A program made the translations under genes and the position numbers. Positions 1-7,298 of a stretch of DNA of 22,811 nt are shown here, one piece after another; position 1 is the first letter of the stretch, and the number at the start of each line of letters is the position of its first letter. The notes beneath the pieces are model-generated. The model worked only from the letters and a program-made list of their open reading frames with translations. It was not told the origin of the DNA and ran no database searches. Source of the DNA: Rhodospirillaceae bacterium (GTDB lineage Bacteria > Pseudomonadota > Alphaproteobacteria > MPNO01 > UBA2964); the NCBI GenBank assembly GCA_018660305.1, contig JABJKO010000106.1, positions 1 to 22,811 on the forward strand. The letters run 5' to 3'.

Positions 1-303
<303 letters not shown>

Positions 304-306
304 CGG

Positions 307-462
307 CTAGGTAAACCCGAGACCGGCGCAGATCGAAAGGACGAAGTCATTCAGAATCTGGACATCCCGGAAGGCCGGGAAGGCCAGAAGCGCGCCCGTA
401 AACAGGATTCCGATGATGATATATTCGGCCCGGATCTTGCGTTCTTTTTTCTTCTGTTCCAC
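307..462 (-). CDS. possible 51-residue single-pass membrane protein
   Basis: A small frame converges on the end of the formaldehyde dehydrogenase gene, with its TAG stop at 307-309. From a GTG start at 460-462 it encodes a highly charged N-terminus (VEQKKKERKIRAE), a hydrophobic stretch (YIIIGILFTGALLAF), a short polar loop and a second moderately hydrophobic end. This positive-inside, one-helix design is typical of small membrane proteins. A GGACGGGA motif lies about 9 bases before the GTG; two in-frame TTG codons lie just upstream, and a stop lies upstream of those. There is no ATG. No family is recognised and the frame may be chance, so confidence is low. Confidence 0.3.
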   Translation of the reverse strand: MEQKKKERKIRAEYIIIGILFTGALLAFPAFRDVQILNDFVLSICAGLGFT

Positions 463-671
463 CGGCAACAATCCCGTCCAAATGTGATCGCGTTTTTACG
501 CTTTGTCTAAAATTGCCTCTTTCCATCCCGGGTCAAGCCCCGGATTCCCCGACGCCCAGAAGGTGCCTAGACAGGGGATCGAACACGGGCGATCATAGCC
601 CACCATACGAAAGGGTGAGTTATTCTATACCATTTCGCAATGCGGTGTGTGGGTTTTGGCGGGGAATTTTG
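463..671. other. intergenic leader upstream of pagL-like gene, with a REP-like palindrome
   Basis: This stretch holds no convincing gene. At 526-543 is an imperfect palindrome of the CCCGGGTCAAGCCCCGG type, a dispersed repeat core common in alphaproteobacterial intergenic DNA. It is followed by about 50 bases (554-604) containing GGGC/GCCC self-complementary pieces and a GGATCGAAC string that superficially recalls a tRNA T-loop but does not fold as one. The frame that reads through this stretch into the PagL-like gene has no ribosome-binding site and encodes low-complexity sequence, so it is treated as non-coding leader. Confidence 0.4.
526..543. repeat. REP-like palindromic element core
   Basis: Arms ATCCCGGG and CCCCGGAT flank a short TCAAG centre, with one mismatch. 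It matches the general form of the dispersed GGGTCAAGCCC-type repeats of alphaproteobacteria. Only one hairpin is present here, unlike the two-hairpin element at 3247-3331, which has a different core sequence. Confidence 0.4.
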
Positions 672-1454
672 GTGAAATCACTGTTTGGCGTATTGGGCCT
701 CCTTACCATCATGGGGGCCAGCCCGGCGTTGGCGGGAACCACCAATTACGACATGTCGTCCCTCCTGTTCCAGGAACACCCTTTCGCCTCGACCGGCCCT
801 CTCGCCCCGGTAATCGCGCGTCCTTACGTCCAGCAGAGGCGCGCCCCGGCCCCCATCAGACGGGCCGCCGCTGCGCCGATCCGCCGGGCCAGCCAGCCTG
901 CGCCGCGGAGAGTTTCAGCGCCTCAGGCTCCGCTAACCTATCCCCGGCAATCTTCCGCCATGGCACCAGCGGCAAAATCCGAGGGGCTGTGGGGGATGTC
1001 GGAAATCCGCATCGGCGCCCTGGTACACGATATCGGGCCGTTCTCCAGCAATGAAGAAGACGGGTTCGACGGCAATATCGAGGTCCTGTTCGTCTCTCCC
1101 GGATTTCTCGACATCATCTGGGCGCCACGGCCTCATCTGGGGCTCAGCGTCAACAGCGTCGGCGATACCAGCCAGGTTTATGCCGGGCTGAGCTGGGAAT
1201 GGAGCTTCTGGGGCCACTGGTTTGCCGGTTTCAGTCTCGGCGGCTCGGTCCATGACGGCAAATTCGTCACCAACCGCATCGACCGCAAGGAACTCGGCTG
1301 CCGCGTCCTGTTCCGGGAATCCATCGAGGTGGGGTATCGGTTTGGCGGAAAACACGCGATTTCCGGCTTCCTGGATCATATTTCCAACGCCAATATCTGC
1401 GACAAGAACGAGGGGCTGGAAACAACCGGCATCCGCTACGGCTATATGTTTTAG
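672..1454 (+). CDS. pagL: PagL-like lipid A 3-O-deacylase, outer membrane
   Basis: PagL removes the 3-O-acyl chain of lipid A in the outer membrane. The GTG at 672 is chosen as start because GGGGA lies 6 bases upstream and it yields a clean signal peptide (residues 1-22, MKSLFGVLGL to ALAG). The protein is 260 residues. Residues 110-260 form the beta-barrel, and the C-terminus carries the catalytic signature LDHISNA...GLE: His236, Ser238 and Glu250. The spacing of +2 and +14 is the same as His126/Ser128/Glu140 of Pseudomonas PagL. The chain ends in aromatic Phe, as outer-membrane barrels do. The odd part is residues 50-100, an Ala/Pro/Arg-rich linker with two PIRRA units between signal peptide and barrel, absent from classical PagL. 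The gene appears to stand alone. Confidence 0.82.
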   Translation: MKSLFGVLGLLTIMGASPALAGTTNYDMSSLLFQEHPFASTGPLAPVIARPYVQQRRAPAPIRRAAAAPIRRASQPAPRRVSAPQAPLTYPRQSSAMAPAAKSEGLWGMSEIRIGALVHDIGPFSSNEEDGFDGNIEVLFVSPGFLDIIWAPRPHLGLSVNSVGDTSQVYAGLSWEWSFWGHWFAGFSLGGSVHDGKFVTNRIDRKELGCRVLFRESIEVGYRFGGKHAISGFLDHISNANICDKNEGLETTGIRYGYMF

Positions 1455-1587
1455 CAGACCTGGGGCTTGAAAGAGGAAGAGCGGGCCGGTGCGCGGTCAA
1501 AATTCCAATCCCTAACCCAACATTAATGAATTAGCGGCAGATTTTCGGTGGACAATTGGGGCACAGAACCAGGGTCGATCGAGCACC

Positions 1588-1995
1588 ATGCAATTAGTCG
1601 TAAAACCCATTGCCATCCTCGCCGGATTATTCGCTCTTCTGCTCAGCCTGGCGCTGATGAGCGGTATTGCCGAAGCCAAGCGCAACACCACCATCCTCGG
1701 GTGCTGGGGCGATGCCGATAAGGGCGATAGCGTCGACCTGAAGCTTCACTTCGTCGGTAACGGGCTCCTCGTCCAGTATGACGAGAACCAGGTGGAGAAG
1801 CGAAAGCGGGGGTTTGGCGCCTGGGAGATGGAGGAAGGGAGTACTTTCCTGAGCATCTACTGGCCCAGCGGGCTCATCTCGCGCTATCACGTCAAACGCA
1901 TCGGGCCGATCCTGCATTTCTCCGGCATGAACGGCGTCCGCAATTTCACCGTGAGAGAAATTGCTCCGGATGATTGCTGGGAACCCCGCACCTGA
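1588..1995 (+). CDS. small secreted hypothetical protein
   Basis: This is a 135-residue protein of unknown function. Residues 1-30 form a signal peptide with a long hydrophobic core (IAILAGLFALLLSLAL) and a likely cleavage after AEA. The mature part of about 105 residues is rich in alternating hydrophobic residues, suggesting a small beta-barrel or beta-sandwich. It contains exactly two cysteines, Cys39 and Cys130, each followed by Trp, near its two ends; they could form a periplasmic disulfide that closes the fold. No known domain is recognised. The ribosome-binding site is weak. It lies 133 bases after the PagL-like gene on the same strand and could share its transcript, but no promoter or terminator is obvious between them. 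Confidence 0.65.
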   Translation: MQLVVKPIAILAGLFALLLSLALMSGIAEAKRNTTILGCWGDADKGDSVDLKLHFVGNGLLVQYDENQVEKRKRGFGAWEMEEGSTFLSIYWPSGLISRYHVKRIGPILHFSGMNGVRNFTVREIAPDDCWEPRT

Positions 1996-2090
1996 TCTTC
2001 GCCGTGTAAAACCGTTGCAAACCGCCTTGATCGCGCCGGGCGGGCGATGCATTCTGCCGGCCAGGTTCAGGGCGAGCGGAGCGAAGATCA

Positions 2091-2627
2091 ATGGACGCCG
2101 AGACACTAATCATTGTCGCCGGTTTTATGTGGGCGGCGTGGGTGCTTCTCGGTATCCATAAACGGCGCAAAGCAAACGCGGAGCATCCCAGCGATGCGAT
2201 CCTGCCCAAGGTCCCCACCGACAAGGAACGCGCCATGCCGCGGATCGGTGAGCCCGGCACCATCAGTTTCAATCAGATCCAGGCCCTGCGCGCCAACAGC
2301 TTTGCCCCCGACAGGAACTGGAGCCGCGAGGAAGCGGCGGTGATACTGGACGCGGTCAAATATCTGCGCGCCGTGTGCCGGGATGTGGGCGACAGTGATG
2401 ACGGCGCACCGCCGGTGGACATCCAGAACGAATTGCTGCGCTTTATTCTCACCCAGCAGGATCTACGGGATTACATCCGCAAATGGGGCGAAGACAGGCG
2501 AAAGGCCGGCATCGACGAATTCGCCGATGACGAACCGGTGCTGACCCAGAACAACCAGTACCGCCGCGTGGAAGCCGAAGCCCGAAGATTTATCGAGCCG
2601 GCCGAGGGTGCCGAAGCGGAAAAATAA
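2091..2627 (+). CDS. single-pass membrane protein of unknown function
   Basis: This is a 178-residue protein with one N-terminal transmembrane helix (about residues 5-22, LIIVAGFMWAAWVLLGI) followed by a positive HKRRK stop-transfer cluster. The remaining 150 residues would therefore be cytoplasmic: a Pro/basic linker, then a helical, strongly acidic and basic region (about 80-178) with repeated Glu/Arg patches. GGAG lies about 11 bases before the ATG. It is 95 bases downstream of the small secreted protein and ends 7 bases from the convergent VOC gene. No domain family is recognised, and the helical cytoplasmic tail is the only visible clue. Confidence 0.65.
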   Translation: MDAETLIIVAGFMWAAWVLLGIHKRRKANAEHPSDAILPKVPTDKERAMPRIGEPGTISFNQIQALRANSFAPDRNWSREEAAVILDAVKYLRAVCRDVGDSDDGAPPVDIQNELLRFILTQQDLRDYIRKWGEDRRKAGIDEFADDEPVLTQNNQYRRVEAEARRFIEPAEGAEAEK

Positions 2628-2634
2628 GAAGCGG

Positions 2635-3117
2635 TCAGTTGACCCGGGTCGAGCTCGCCTTGGTGGCCCGGAGCGCCGGGTCCCAATGGCCTTTGCCCTC
2701 AAGGTCGCCCTGATCGAAGATCCAGGTATAGCCGCCCTTGGGGTTGCACAGGATCTCCCAGCTATTGCCGTCGCGGTCCCAGAAATGGAAGCTGTAAGTG
2801 CCGTGCTGCTCGACGGGCGCGGTGATATCGTAGAGCCCCCACTCCTCGGTGCCGTCGAGGACGGACTGATAGGCCTCGTCCACCTCTGCGTCGGTATCCA
2901 CATCGATGCCGTTGTGATTGATGCGCGGCATGTCCGGCTTGCGCTTGTCCTGCACCACCGCATAGACATGGTCGCTGCCCAGCCGGATCATCATGGAAAT
3001 CTTGCTGGTCTGGGCACATTCCAGCCCTAGAAACTCTTCATAGAAATTCCGGGTCGCCGCCAGATCCTTGGACCCAAGCGTGCCGTGCGACAGGAATTTG
3101 GACTTGATGATGGCCAT
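2635..3117 (-). CDS. VOC (vicinal oxygen chelate) family metalloenzyme
   Basis: This is a 160-residue, probably cytoplasmic, protein with the paired beta-alpha-beta-beta-beta modules of the glyoxalase/bleomycin-resistance/dioxygenase superfamily. Module one covers about residues 5-60 (HGTLGSKDLAATRNFYEEFLGLE) and module two about 64-125. Likely metal ligands are His11, His68 in INHNGIDV, and Glu121 in the typical DRDGNSWEIL end strand. The C-terminal 35 residues, with several Trp and Gly, extend beyond the core. Family members catalyse isomerisation, epimerisation or ring cleavage, and the reaction cannot be told from sequence. It has its own sigma-70-type promoter at 3157-3185 and GAGG before the ATG, so it is probably a single-gene unit. 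Confidence 0.85.
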   Translation of the reverse strand: MAIIKSKFLSHGTLGSKDLAATRNFYEEFLGLECAQTSKISMMIRLGSDHVYAVVQDKRKPDMPRINHNGIDVDTDAEVDEAYQSVLDGTEEWGLYDITAPVEQHGTYSFHFWDRDGNSWEILCNPKGGYTWIFDQGDLEGKGHWDPALRATKASSTRVN

Positions 3118-3156
3118 GGCGGTGCCTCGCGTTGCTAATGAAGTTCAGGGCTGCAA

Positions 3157-3185
3157 ATTAGACCCGCTGGACGCCGCCTCGTCAA
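3157..3185 (-). promoter_or_regulatory. sigma-70-type promoter of the VOC gene
   Basis: On the minus strand, TTGACG (3185-3180) is separated by exactly 17 bases from TCTAAT (3162-3157). Each hexamer matches five of six consensus positions. The predicted start is near 3150, giving a leader of about 33 bases before the ATG at 3117. Confidence 0.6.
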
Positions 3186-3246
3186 TTCCTCCATAGGTAA
3201 CCAAGGCATGACAGGACGGGTCTGCCATCATTTTCCACAACTCCGT

Positions 3247-3331
3247 CGTCATCCTCGCACTTGATGCGAGGATCTCCCGCCCATTGTGCCTTCCCGGAAG
3301 AAAGATCCTCGTGTCGAGCACGAGGATGACG
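3247..3331. repeat. two-hairpin REP/BIME-like intergenic repeat
   Basis: There are two perfect 9-base-pair hairpins: ATCCTCGCA/TGCGAGGAT (3251-3259 with 3265-3273) and ATCCTCGTG/CACGAGGAT (3305-3313 with 3319-3327). The outer ends, GTCATCCTCG and CGAGGATGAC, are also complementary, so the whole unit can fold as one long cruciform. Such GTCATCCTCG...CGAGGATGACG elements are a widespread dispersed palindromic repeat of alphaproteobacterial chromosomes. It sits between the VOC promoter and the PEP-CTERM terminator, in a typical intergenic location, and is unrelated to either gene. Confidence 0.75.
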
Positions 3332-3346
3332 AGATGGGGGGTAAGG

Positions 3347-3379
3347 AAAAAACGGCGGCTCCAATACGCTGAGCCGCCG
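3347..3379 (-). terminator. intrinsic terminator of the PEP-CTERM gene
   Basis: Reading the minus strand, CGGCGGCTC pairs perfectly with GAGCCGCCG around a 9-base loop (3371-3379 and 3353-3361), and the stem is followed at once by six T residues (3352-3347). It lies 31 bases after the stop codon of the PEP-CTERM gene. Confidence 0.85.
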
Positions 3380-3410
3380 CTTCTGTTTAGCTACCGACAT
3401 TTGGTTGGCG

Positions 3411-4196
3411 TCAAGCAGCCGTTTTCCGACGCCGGGCAAAGCCGAGACCCACAAGGCCGAGGCCAAACACCGCCAGCGTGCCGGGTTCCGCGATGTCCAT
3501 CGGCGGGTCAACTTCTTCGCCAACGAAATTGATGAGATTTCGGGTCAGGTTCTGCGATTCTGCAATTGCCATGAAATTGACGTCGAAAATTGTCGTCAGA
3601 GCACCGGTTGAAGCGTTGGCGAGATCACCAACGCCAAACGCCACGCCGGTTCCATCGCCGTTGCCATCCACCGTAATGAACTGTCCGGTTCCAGCCGAGT
3701 CCACGCCGCCCGGGGCTGCGTAAACTACGTTGGCGATCGCATTGGGACCGGTAAAGGGAGCAACAACTGTTTGGCTTGAAAGCGGTGAGACGAAATTCAA
3801 ATTGCCTCCGCCGGCTGCGGCGATCAACGCGAGAACCGAGTTGTTACGCGTGGCAAAGCCGCTGTTTTCGCCCATGACGAACATGCCGCCGCCGCCCTGC
3901 AGATAGGACAGGTACTGAGTTTGTTGCGGAGCGGTAATCGCCAGACCATTGGAGAACCGAACATCCCAGACTTGGTCGAAGCCGGCAAAGCTGCCGGGCA
4001 CCAAATCTGCAATGGTGACCGTATTGCCTGCGGCCACGTGAAGATTATTGAGATTAGTGGTAATCGCACTTGTCGTGCCTGGCTCGGATGTGCCGCTCGA
4101 CCCGTTGATGATCAGGATAGCGCCGGCAAATGCCTGGGAGGACAATCCTACCGCAAGGGCAACGCCGAGAGCCGTTGCTAACAATTTGCTTTTCAT
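3411..4196 (-). CDS. PEP-CTERM sorting-signal exported protein
   Basis: This 261-residue exported protein carries signals at both ends. Residues 1-24 are a signal peptide (MKSKLLATALG to QAFA). The last 25 residues form a PEP-CTERM tripartite signal: EPGT motif, hydrophobic helix (LAVFGLGLVGLGF), then Arg cluster (ARRRK). The leading Pro of PEP is Ala here (AEPGT). Exosortase EpsH/XrtA-type enzymes cleave such proteins for release or attachment to extracellular polymer; none is encoded in the window. The middle is Gly/Ala/Asn-rich with a GGGGMFVMGENSGFATRNNS block that looks like a conserved domain core, perhaps amidotransferase-like; function is unknown. The ATG at 4196 is chosen over the longer frame because of GGAG 9 bases upstream and the clean signal peptide. 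It is monocistronic, with sigma-54-type control upstream. Confidence 0.88.
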   Translation of the reverse strand: MKSKLLATALGVALAVGLSSQAFAGAILIINGSSGTSEPGTTSAITTNLNNLHVAAGNTVTIADLVPGSFAGFDQVWDVRFSNGLAITAPQQTQYLSYLQGGGGMFVMGENSGFATRNNSVLALIAAAGGGNLNFVSPLSSQTVVAPFTGPNAIANVVYAAPGGVDSAGTGQFITVDGNGDGTGVAFGVGDLANASTGALTTIFDVNFMAIAESQNLTRNLINFVGEEVDPPMDIAEPGTLAVFGLGLVGLGFARRRKTAA

Positions 4197-4308
4197 TTTC
4201 CATATCTCCATTTTCTTTTGCGATGGAGACAAGCTCTATGGGGCTTATTGCTCATCGCGGGTTCAGATCAAAGAAGATGCCGCCGAAGGCACATTCCAAC
4301 CCATTCAT

Positions 4309-4324
4309 GCAAATCCCATGCCAA
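4309..4324 (-). promoter_or_regulatory. sigma-54 (-24/-12) promoter of the PEP-CTERM gene
   Basis: The minus strand reads TTGGCATG, GGAT, TTGC followed by AT. This matches the RpoN consensus YTGGCACGrNNNTTGCW at every conserved base except one C-to-T, with the invariant GG and GC elements at correct spacing. Transcription would begin near 4297, about 100 bases before the ATG at 4196. RpoN control of PEP-CTERM genes is known from other bacteria (RpoN with the PrsK/PrsR two-component system), which supports the call. Confidence 0.75.
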
Positions 4325-4388
4325 CCGGGTTAACGGGGTCTCTTAAGCCGATGACGGTGGTTAAGTGCTGTTAACTAAATCTGGAAAC

Positions 4389-4404
4389 GTAAAATCTACC
4401 GACA
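4389..4404 (-). promoter_or_regulatory. putative enhancer (UAS) copy 1 for the sigma-54 promoter
   Basis: The plus strand reads GTAAAATCTACCGACA; on the gene's strand it begins TGTCGGTA. It matches the second copy at 4453-4468 in 14 of 16 positions and lies at about -92 to -107 from the predicted start, in the normal range for bacterial enhancer-binding proteins. Confidence 0.5.
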
Positions 4405-4452
4405 GGTTAATTGGTAAATCTGGGCGTTTGCGGCCTTTTTGAGAAACGGGGT

Positions 4453-4468
4453 GTAAAGTATACCGACA
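4453..4468 (-). promoter_or_regulatory. putative enhancer (UAS) copy 2 for the sigma-54 promoter
   Basis: The plus strand reads GTAAAGTATACCGACA. It is offset 64 bases from copy 1, about six helical turns, so both sites would face the same side of DNA. It lies at about -156 to -171 from the predicted start. The bound protein is probably a PrsR-like activator, by analogy only. Confidence 0.5.
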
Positions 4469-4643
4469 CGAAATTATCAATGGCTCGACCTATCTTTCTG
4501 CCGTTCTGAATGCCTGGAATTGGTTGTGAGCTCATCCGGTCGTAATCGTCTGACGATTTAATGTCTGCTCTTACACTGCAAAGAGACATCGACATGATCT
4601 CTGCCTGTCCCCTGTCTATGGTCGGAATTCCGGTACCAGCCCC
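4469..4643. other. gene-free spacer with a short perfect dyad
   Basis: No gene is supported here; the only frame, 4407-4595 on the minus strand, lacks a domain or ribosome-binding site and overlaps the enhancer repeats. At 4544-4558 there is a 15-base dyad, AATCGTC-T-GACGATT, of operator form. It lies downstream of the MFS gene's stop and upstream of the PEP-CTERM control region, so its owner is unclear. No T-run follows it in either direction, so it is not an intrinsic terminator. Confidence 0.3.
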
Positions 4644-5900
4644 TCACTTATCGTCCGGGGTGACCTCGAGATAGCGGCTCAGCGACTCACGCCGGTGGAA
4701 GGCCCAGAACCACAGACCGATACAGGCGACTGCACCGGCCGCCACAGGCAGTTGCAGCCCGAAATGGGTGGCCAACCATCCCAACAGCAGCGCGCCCAGT
4801 GACGGGCAGCCGCGGGCGATCAGGGTGTAGAAACTCAAGACCCGCCCGCGCATGGCACCATCCACCGACGCCTGCAACAAGGTCTGTTCAATCACGCCGA
4901 TCATCACGATGGCAATGCCCACAACGAACGTACAGAACAGGGCGGCCGCGTACATATTCGTGGCGGCGAAGCCGATAACGGCAATGGAGGACAGCAGGAC
5001 GTTGAAGATCAGGATGCGGGTCAGCCCCGCCACCCCCTGTATCCGCGCCAGGAACAAACTGCCGAACAGCGAGCCCACACCGAGAACCGAGGTGAGCATG
5101 GCCAGCCCATCCGCTCCCTTGCCAAAGATCTCATCGGAAAAAGCCGGGAACAGTTCAATAAACGTCCGCCCGAAAATGGAATAGAACGCCAGGACAAACA
5201 AAAGCGGCCCGATGCCCTTATGGGAGGCCACATAGCGAAACCCCTCCATGATTTCCGCCGACAGATTTTTCGCGGATGGTTTGGTGGCCGCTTCGGTTTT
5301 GGGCGCGAGTGTGACAAGAAACAGCATCACCACAAAGACCAGGTCGGCAACCACTGTGAAGGCAACGGCCGACCCTATTCCCAGATGGCTGATCATCTGG
5401 CCCGACAGGGCCGGTCCACCGATGCGGGCGATGTTGAAGACGATGGCGTTGATGCTGATGGCGGTTGTCAGGGATTCGTGGCCCACCAGCGCGTGGATAA
5501 TGGAAAGCCTGACCGGATAGTTGAACGACATGGCGATGCCGTTGAGTAGCACCAGCACCAGCAGGATATGAACAGTGATCAGACCGGAGATGGTCAGCGC
5601 CGCTATGGCACCGGACAGGCAGGCCGAGATCACCATATAGAACCGGATCGCCTTGAGACGGTCGAGACGATCGGCCAGCGCGCCCGCCAGCGGCGCGAAC
5701 ACAAGGTTGGGCATGAAATCGGCCATGGCCATGATTCCCAGCCATAACGGCGATTCCGTCAGCGTCCAGGTCAGCCAGGCCACGGCGATGCGCTGCACCC
5801 ACATGCCCAGTTGGGACGCGAAATTGCCCGCCGTGTAATTCCGGTAATTAGCTATCTTGAGCACGCGCCCGATGGCGCCTATGCCAGCTACGTCCGCCAT
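4644..5900 (-). CDS. MFS transporter (MFS_3 / EntS-like exporter family)
   Basis: This is a 418-residue inner-membrane secondary transporter with about 12 hydrophobic segments. The N-terminal NYRNYTAGNFASQLGMWVQRIAVAWL block and the MFS motif A between helices 2 and 3 (GALADRLDRLKAI, about residues 72-84) identify the MFS_3 group, which contains proton-driven exporters of siderophores and drugs. A second, degenerate motif region occurs near residue 265 (SLFGSLFLARIQG). It is divergent from the LLM-hydrolase-amidohydrolase operon with 147 bases between the starts, so it may move the substrate or a product of that pathway; this is inferred from position only. A TATAAT hexamer lies at 5954-5959 on its strand. 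Substrate and direction of transport are unknown. Confidence 0.88.
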   Translation of the reverse strand: MADVAGIGAIGRVLKIANYRNYTAGNFASQLGMWVQRIAVAWLTWTLTESPLWLGIMAMADFMPNLVFAPLAGALADRLDRLKAIRFYMVISACLSGAIAALTISGLITVHILLVLVLLNGIAMSFNYPVRLSIIHALVGHESLTTAISINAIVFNIARIGGPALSGQMISHLGIGSAVAFTVVADLVFVVMLFLVTLAPKTEAATKPSAKNLSAEIMEGFRYVASHKGIGPLLFVLAFYSIFGRTFIELFPAFSDEIFGKGADGLAMLTSVLGVGSLFGSLFLARIQGVAGLTRILIFNVLLSSIAVIGFAATNMYAAALFCTFVVGIAIVMIGVIEQTLLQASVDGAMRGRVLSFYTLIARGCPSLGALLLGWLATHFGLQLPVAAGAVACIGLWFWAFHRRESLSRYLEVTPDDK

Positions 5901-5953
5901 TCAGTTTTCCCGGATTCGGACCGGCGCCGCGCGGTCCACCCAACGATGGGGCT

Positions 5954-6014
5954 ATTATATACCGGTCACGGCCCCCGCGACACCTGTGCAAAGCCCCTTC
6001 CGCCGGATTACAAT
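5954..6014. promoter_or_regulatory. divergent promoter region between MFS and LLM operon
   Basis: On the minus strand a perfect TATAAT (5959-5954) could serve the MFS gene; no good -35 is seen. On the plus strand TACAAT (6009-6014) could serve the LLM operon, with only a poor TGTGCA at 18 bases upstream. The weak -35 elements would fit activator-dependent promoters. Confidence 0.3.
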
Positions 6015-6047
6015 CGGAACAACAATACAAAACAGGGAGCCCGATTT

Positions 6048-7298
6048 ATGTCCCATCCGGCACAGTTTTTTTGCTGGCACTTCATGGCCTATCCGTATCT
6101 GCCGGACGATTTCGACGACACGTACGAATCAGCCTGGGTAACGGTGCCCAATTCACTGTGGGACAGCGAGAAAGCCGACGGGCTGTATCAGGAATATATC
6201 GACCAGCTGGTCTATGGCGAGGAGCTGGGGTTCGACGGTCTGGTGCTCAACGAACATCATCAGAATGTCTATGGGCTGATGGCGTCGCCCAATCTGATCG
6301 CCGCGGCGCTGAGCCAGCGCACCGAACGGGCCAAGATCGTGGTTCTCGGTTCTCTGCTGCCGCTGCGCAAGAACCCGCTCCGCATCGCCGAAGAATACGC
6401 CATGATCGACATGATGACCCACGGACGGCTGATTGCCGGCTTCGTGGTAGGCGGCGGCTCGGAGGCATTTAATTATAATGTGACGTCGGTCAAGGCGCGC
6501 AGCCAGTTCTGGGAAGGCTGCGACCTGATCACCCGCGCCTGGACAGACGATGGCCCGTTCGAGCATGAGGGCGAGCACTACCCGCTGCGCTATGTGAATA
6601 TCTGGCCCAAGCCGCGCCAGAAGCCGCACCCGCCGGTATGGATCCCCGGCTCCCTCAGCATCGAGACCATGGAGGAATGCGCCAAGCGCGGTTACAACTA
6701 CTTTCTGTCGTCGCGGGTCCATGGTTCGGCCACCAAAATGGCGGTCAGCCGCTTCGCCGACATCGTCGCGGACCATGGAGGCGAGTATCACCCCTTTAGA
6801 ATGGGCGTGCTGCTGTCGGTCTATGTGGCCGAAACCGACGAACAGGCAAAGGAAGAGGCCGCCGAAGGCGTGTGGTATTTCCTGCGTAATCTGCTCAAGG
6901 GTCATCTGCGCCGCGAGGGCCGCACACAGACCTTCGGACCCGGCATTCCGTCGCAAAGCGTGCGGTCCTGGGAAAATTACCTGAAGAATTCAGAACCGGG
7001 CCGCGATATGCTGGGCGACGCCAAGGATTGGGATACCCTCGATGCTGGCGGGTCCATCATCGCCGGCAGCCCGGAGACCGTCCGCCGCCGGCTCATGGAA
7101 CTTATCGAGTTGGCCGGGGTGGGCAATTTCCTGATCCAGTTCCATTTCGGCAACATGAAACCGGCATTGGCACGCAACTCCATGCGGCTGTTCGCCACCG
7201 AGGTGATGCCCTATCTGCGCGCCGAGTCGGCGGATCTTTTCGCCCGCGATTATCCCAATTTGGACGAAATCATGTCCGAGACCGGGGAGGATGCGTGA
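6048..7298 (+). CDS. LLM class flavin-dependent monooxygenase (copy 1)
   Basis: This is a 416-residue bacterial-luciferase-like TIM-barrel enzyme that would use reduced FMN and oxygen to oxidise an organic substrate. Hallmarks are the NEHHQNVYGLM block (68-78), the FMN-site strand GRLIAGFVVGGGSEA (126-140), and KPHPPVWIPGS in the middle. The ATG at 6048 is preferred to the longer upstream frame because AGGGAG lies 8 bases before it and because the paralogue at 16284-17540 aligns from this point (FCWHFMAYPYL versus FSWHFMPWPYL). It heads an operon with a Cys-type alpha/beta hydrolase (1-base overlap) and an amidohydrolase. A flavin reductase to supply FMNH2 is not present in the window. Substrate is unknown. 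Confidence 0.9.
   Translation: MSHPAQFFCWHFMAYPYLPDDFDDTYESAWVTVPNSLWDSEKADGLYQEYIDQLVYGEELGFDGLVLNEHHQNVYGLMASPNLIAAALSQRTERAKIVVLGSLLPLRKNPLRIAEEYAMIDMMTHGRLIAGFVVGGGSEAFNYNVTSVKARSQFWEGCDLITRAWTDDGPFEHEGEHYPLRYVNIWPKPRQKPHPPVWIPGSLSIETMEECAKRGYNYFLSSRVHGSATKMAVSRFADIVADHGGEYHPFRMGVLLSVYVAETDEQAKEEAAEGVWYFLRNLLKGHLRREGRTQTFGPGIPSQSVRSWENYLKNSEPGRDMLGDAKDWDTLDAGGSIIAGSPETVRRRLMELIELAGVGNFLIQFHFGNMKPALARNSMRLFATEVMPYLRAESADLFARDYPNLDEIMSETGEDA

Noticed and set aside
554..604. tRNA-like string (GTTCGATCC on the minus strand)
   Set aside because: The bases beside the loop do not form a five-pair T-stem, and no acceptor, D or anticodon arm can be drawn around it.
513..671. N-terminal extension of the PagL-like gene
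   Set aside because: The extension crosses a palindromic repeat, has no ribosome-binding site and would bury the signal peptide; the GTG at 672 fits better.
3247..3331. CRISPR array or insertion-sequence end
   Set aside because: There is only one two-hairpin unit with no regularly spaced repeats, spacers, transposase or target duplications.
4407..4595. 62-residue minus-strand frame in the PEP-CTERM control region
   Set aside because: It overlaps the enhancer repeats, has no ribosome-binding site and no hydrophobic or domain pattern.
5811..6047. N-terminal extension of LLM copy 1
   Set aside because: It overlaps the divergent MFS start and promoter region, and the paralogue aligns only from the ATG at 6048.
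7028..7297. Long upstream extension of alpha/beta hydrolase copy 1
   Set aside because: It lies inside the LLM gene in another frame; the coupled ATG at 7298 matches the family's normal start.
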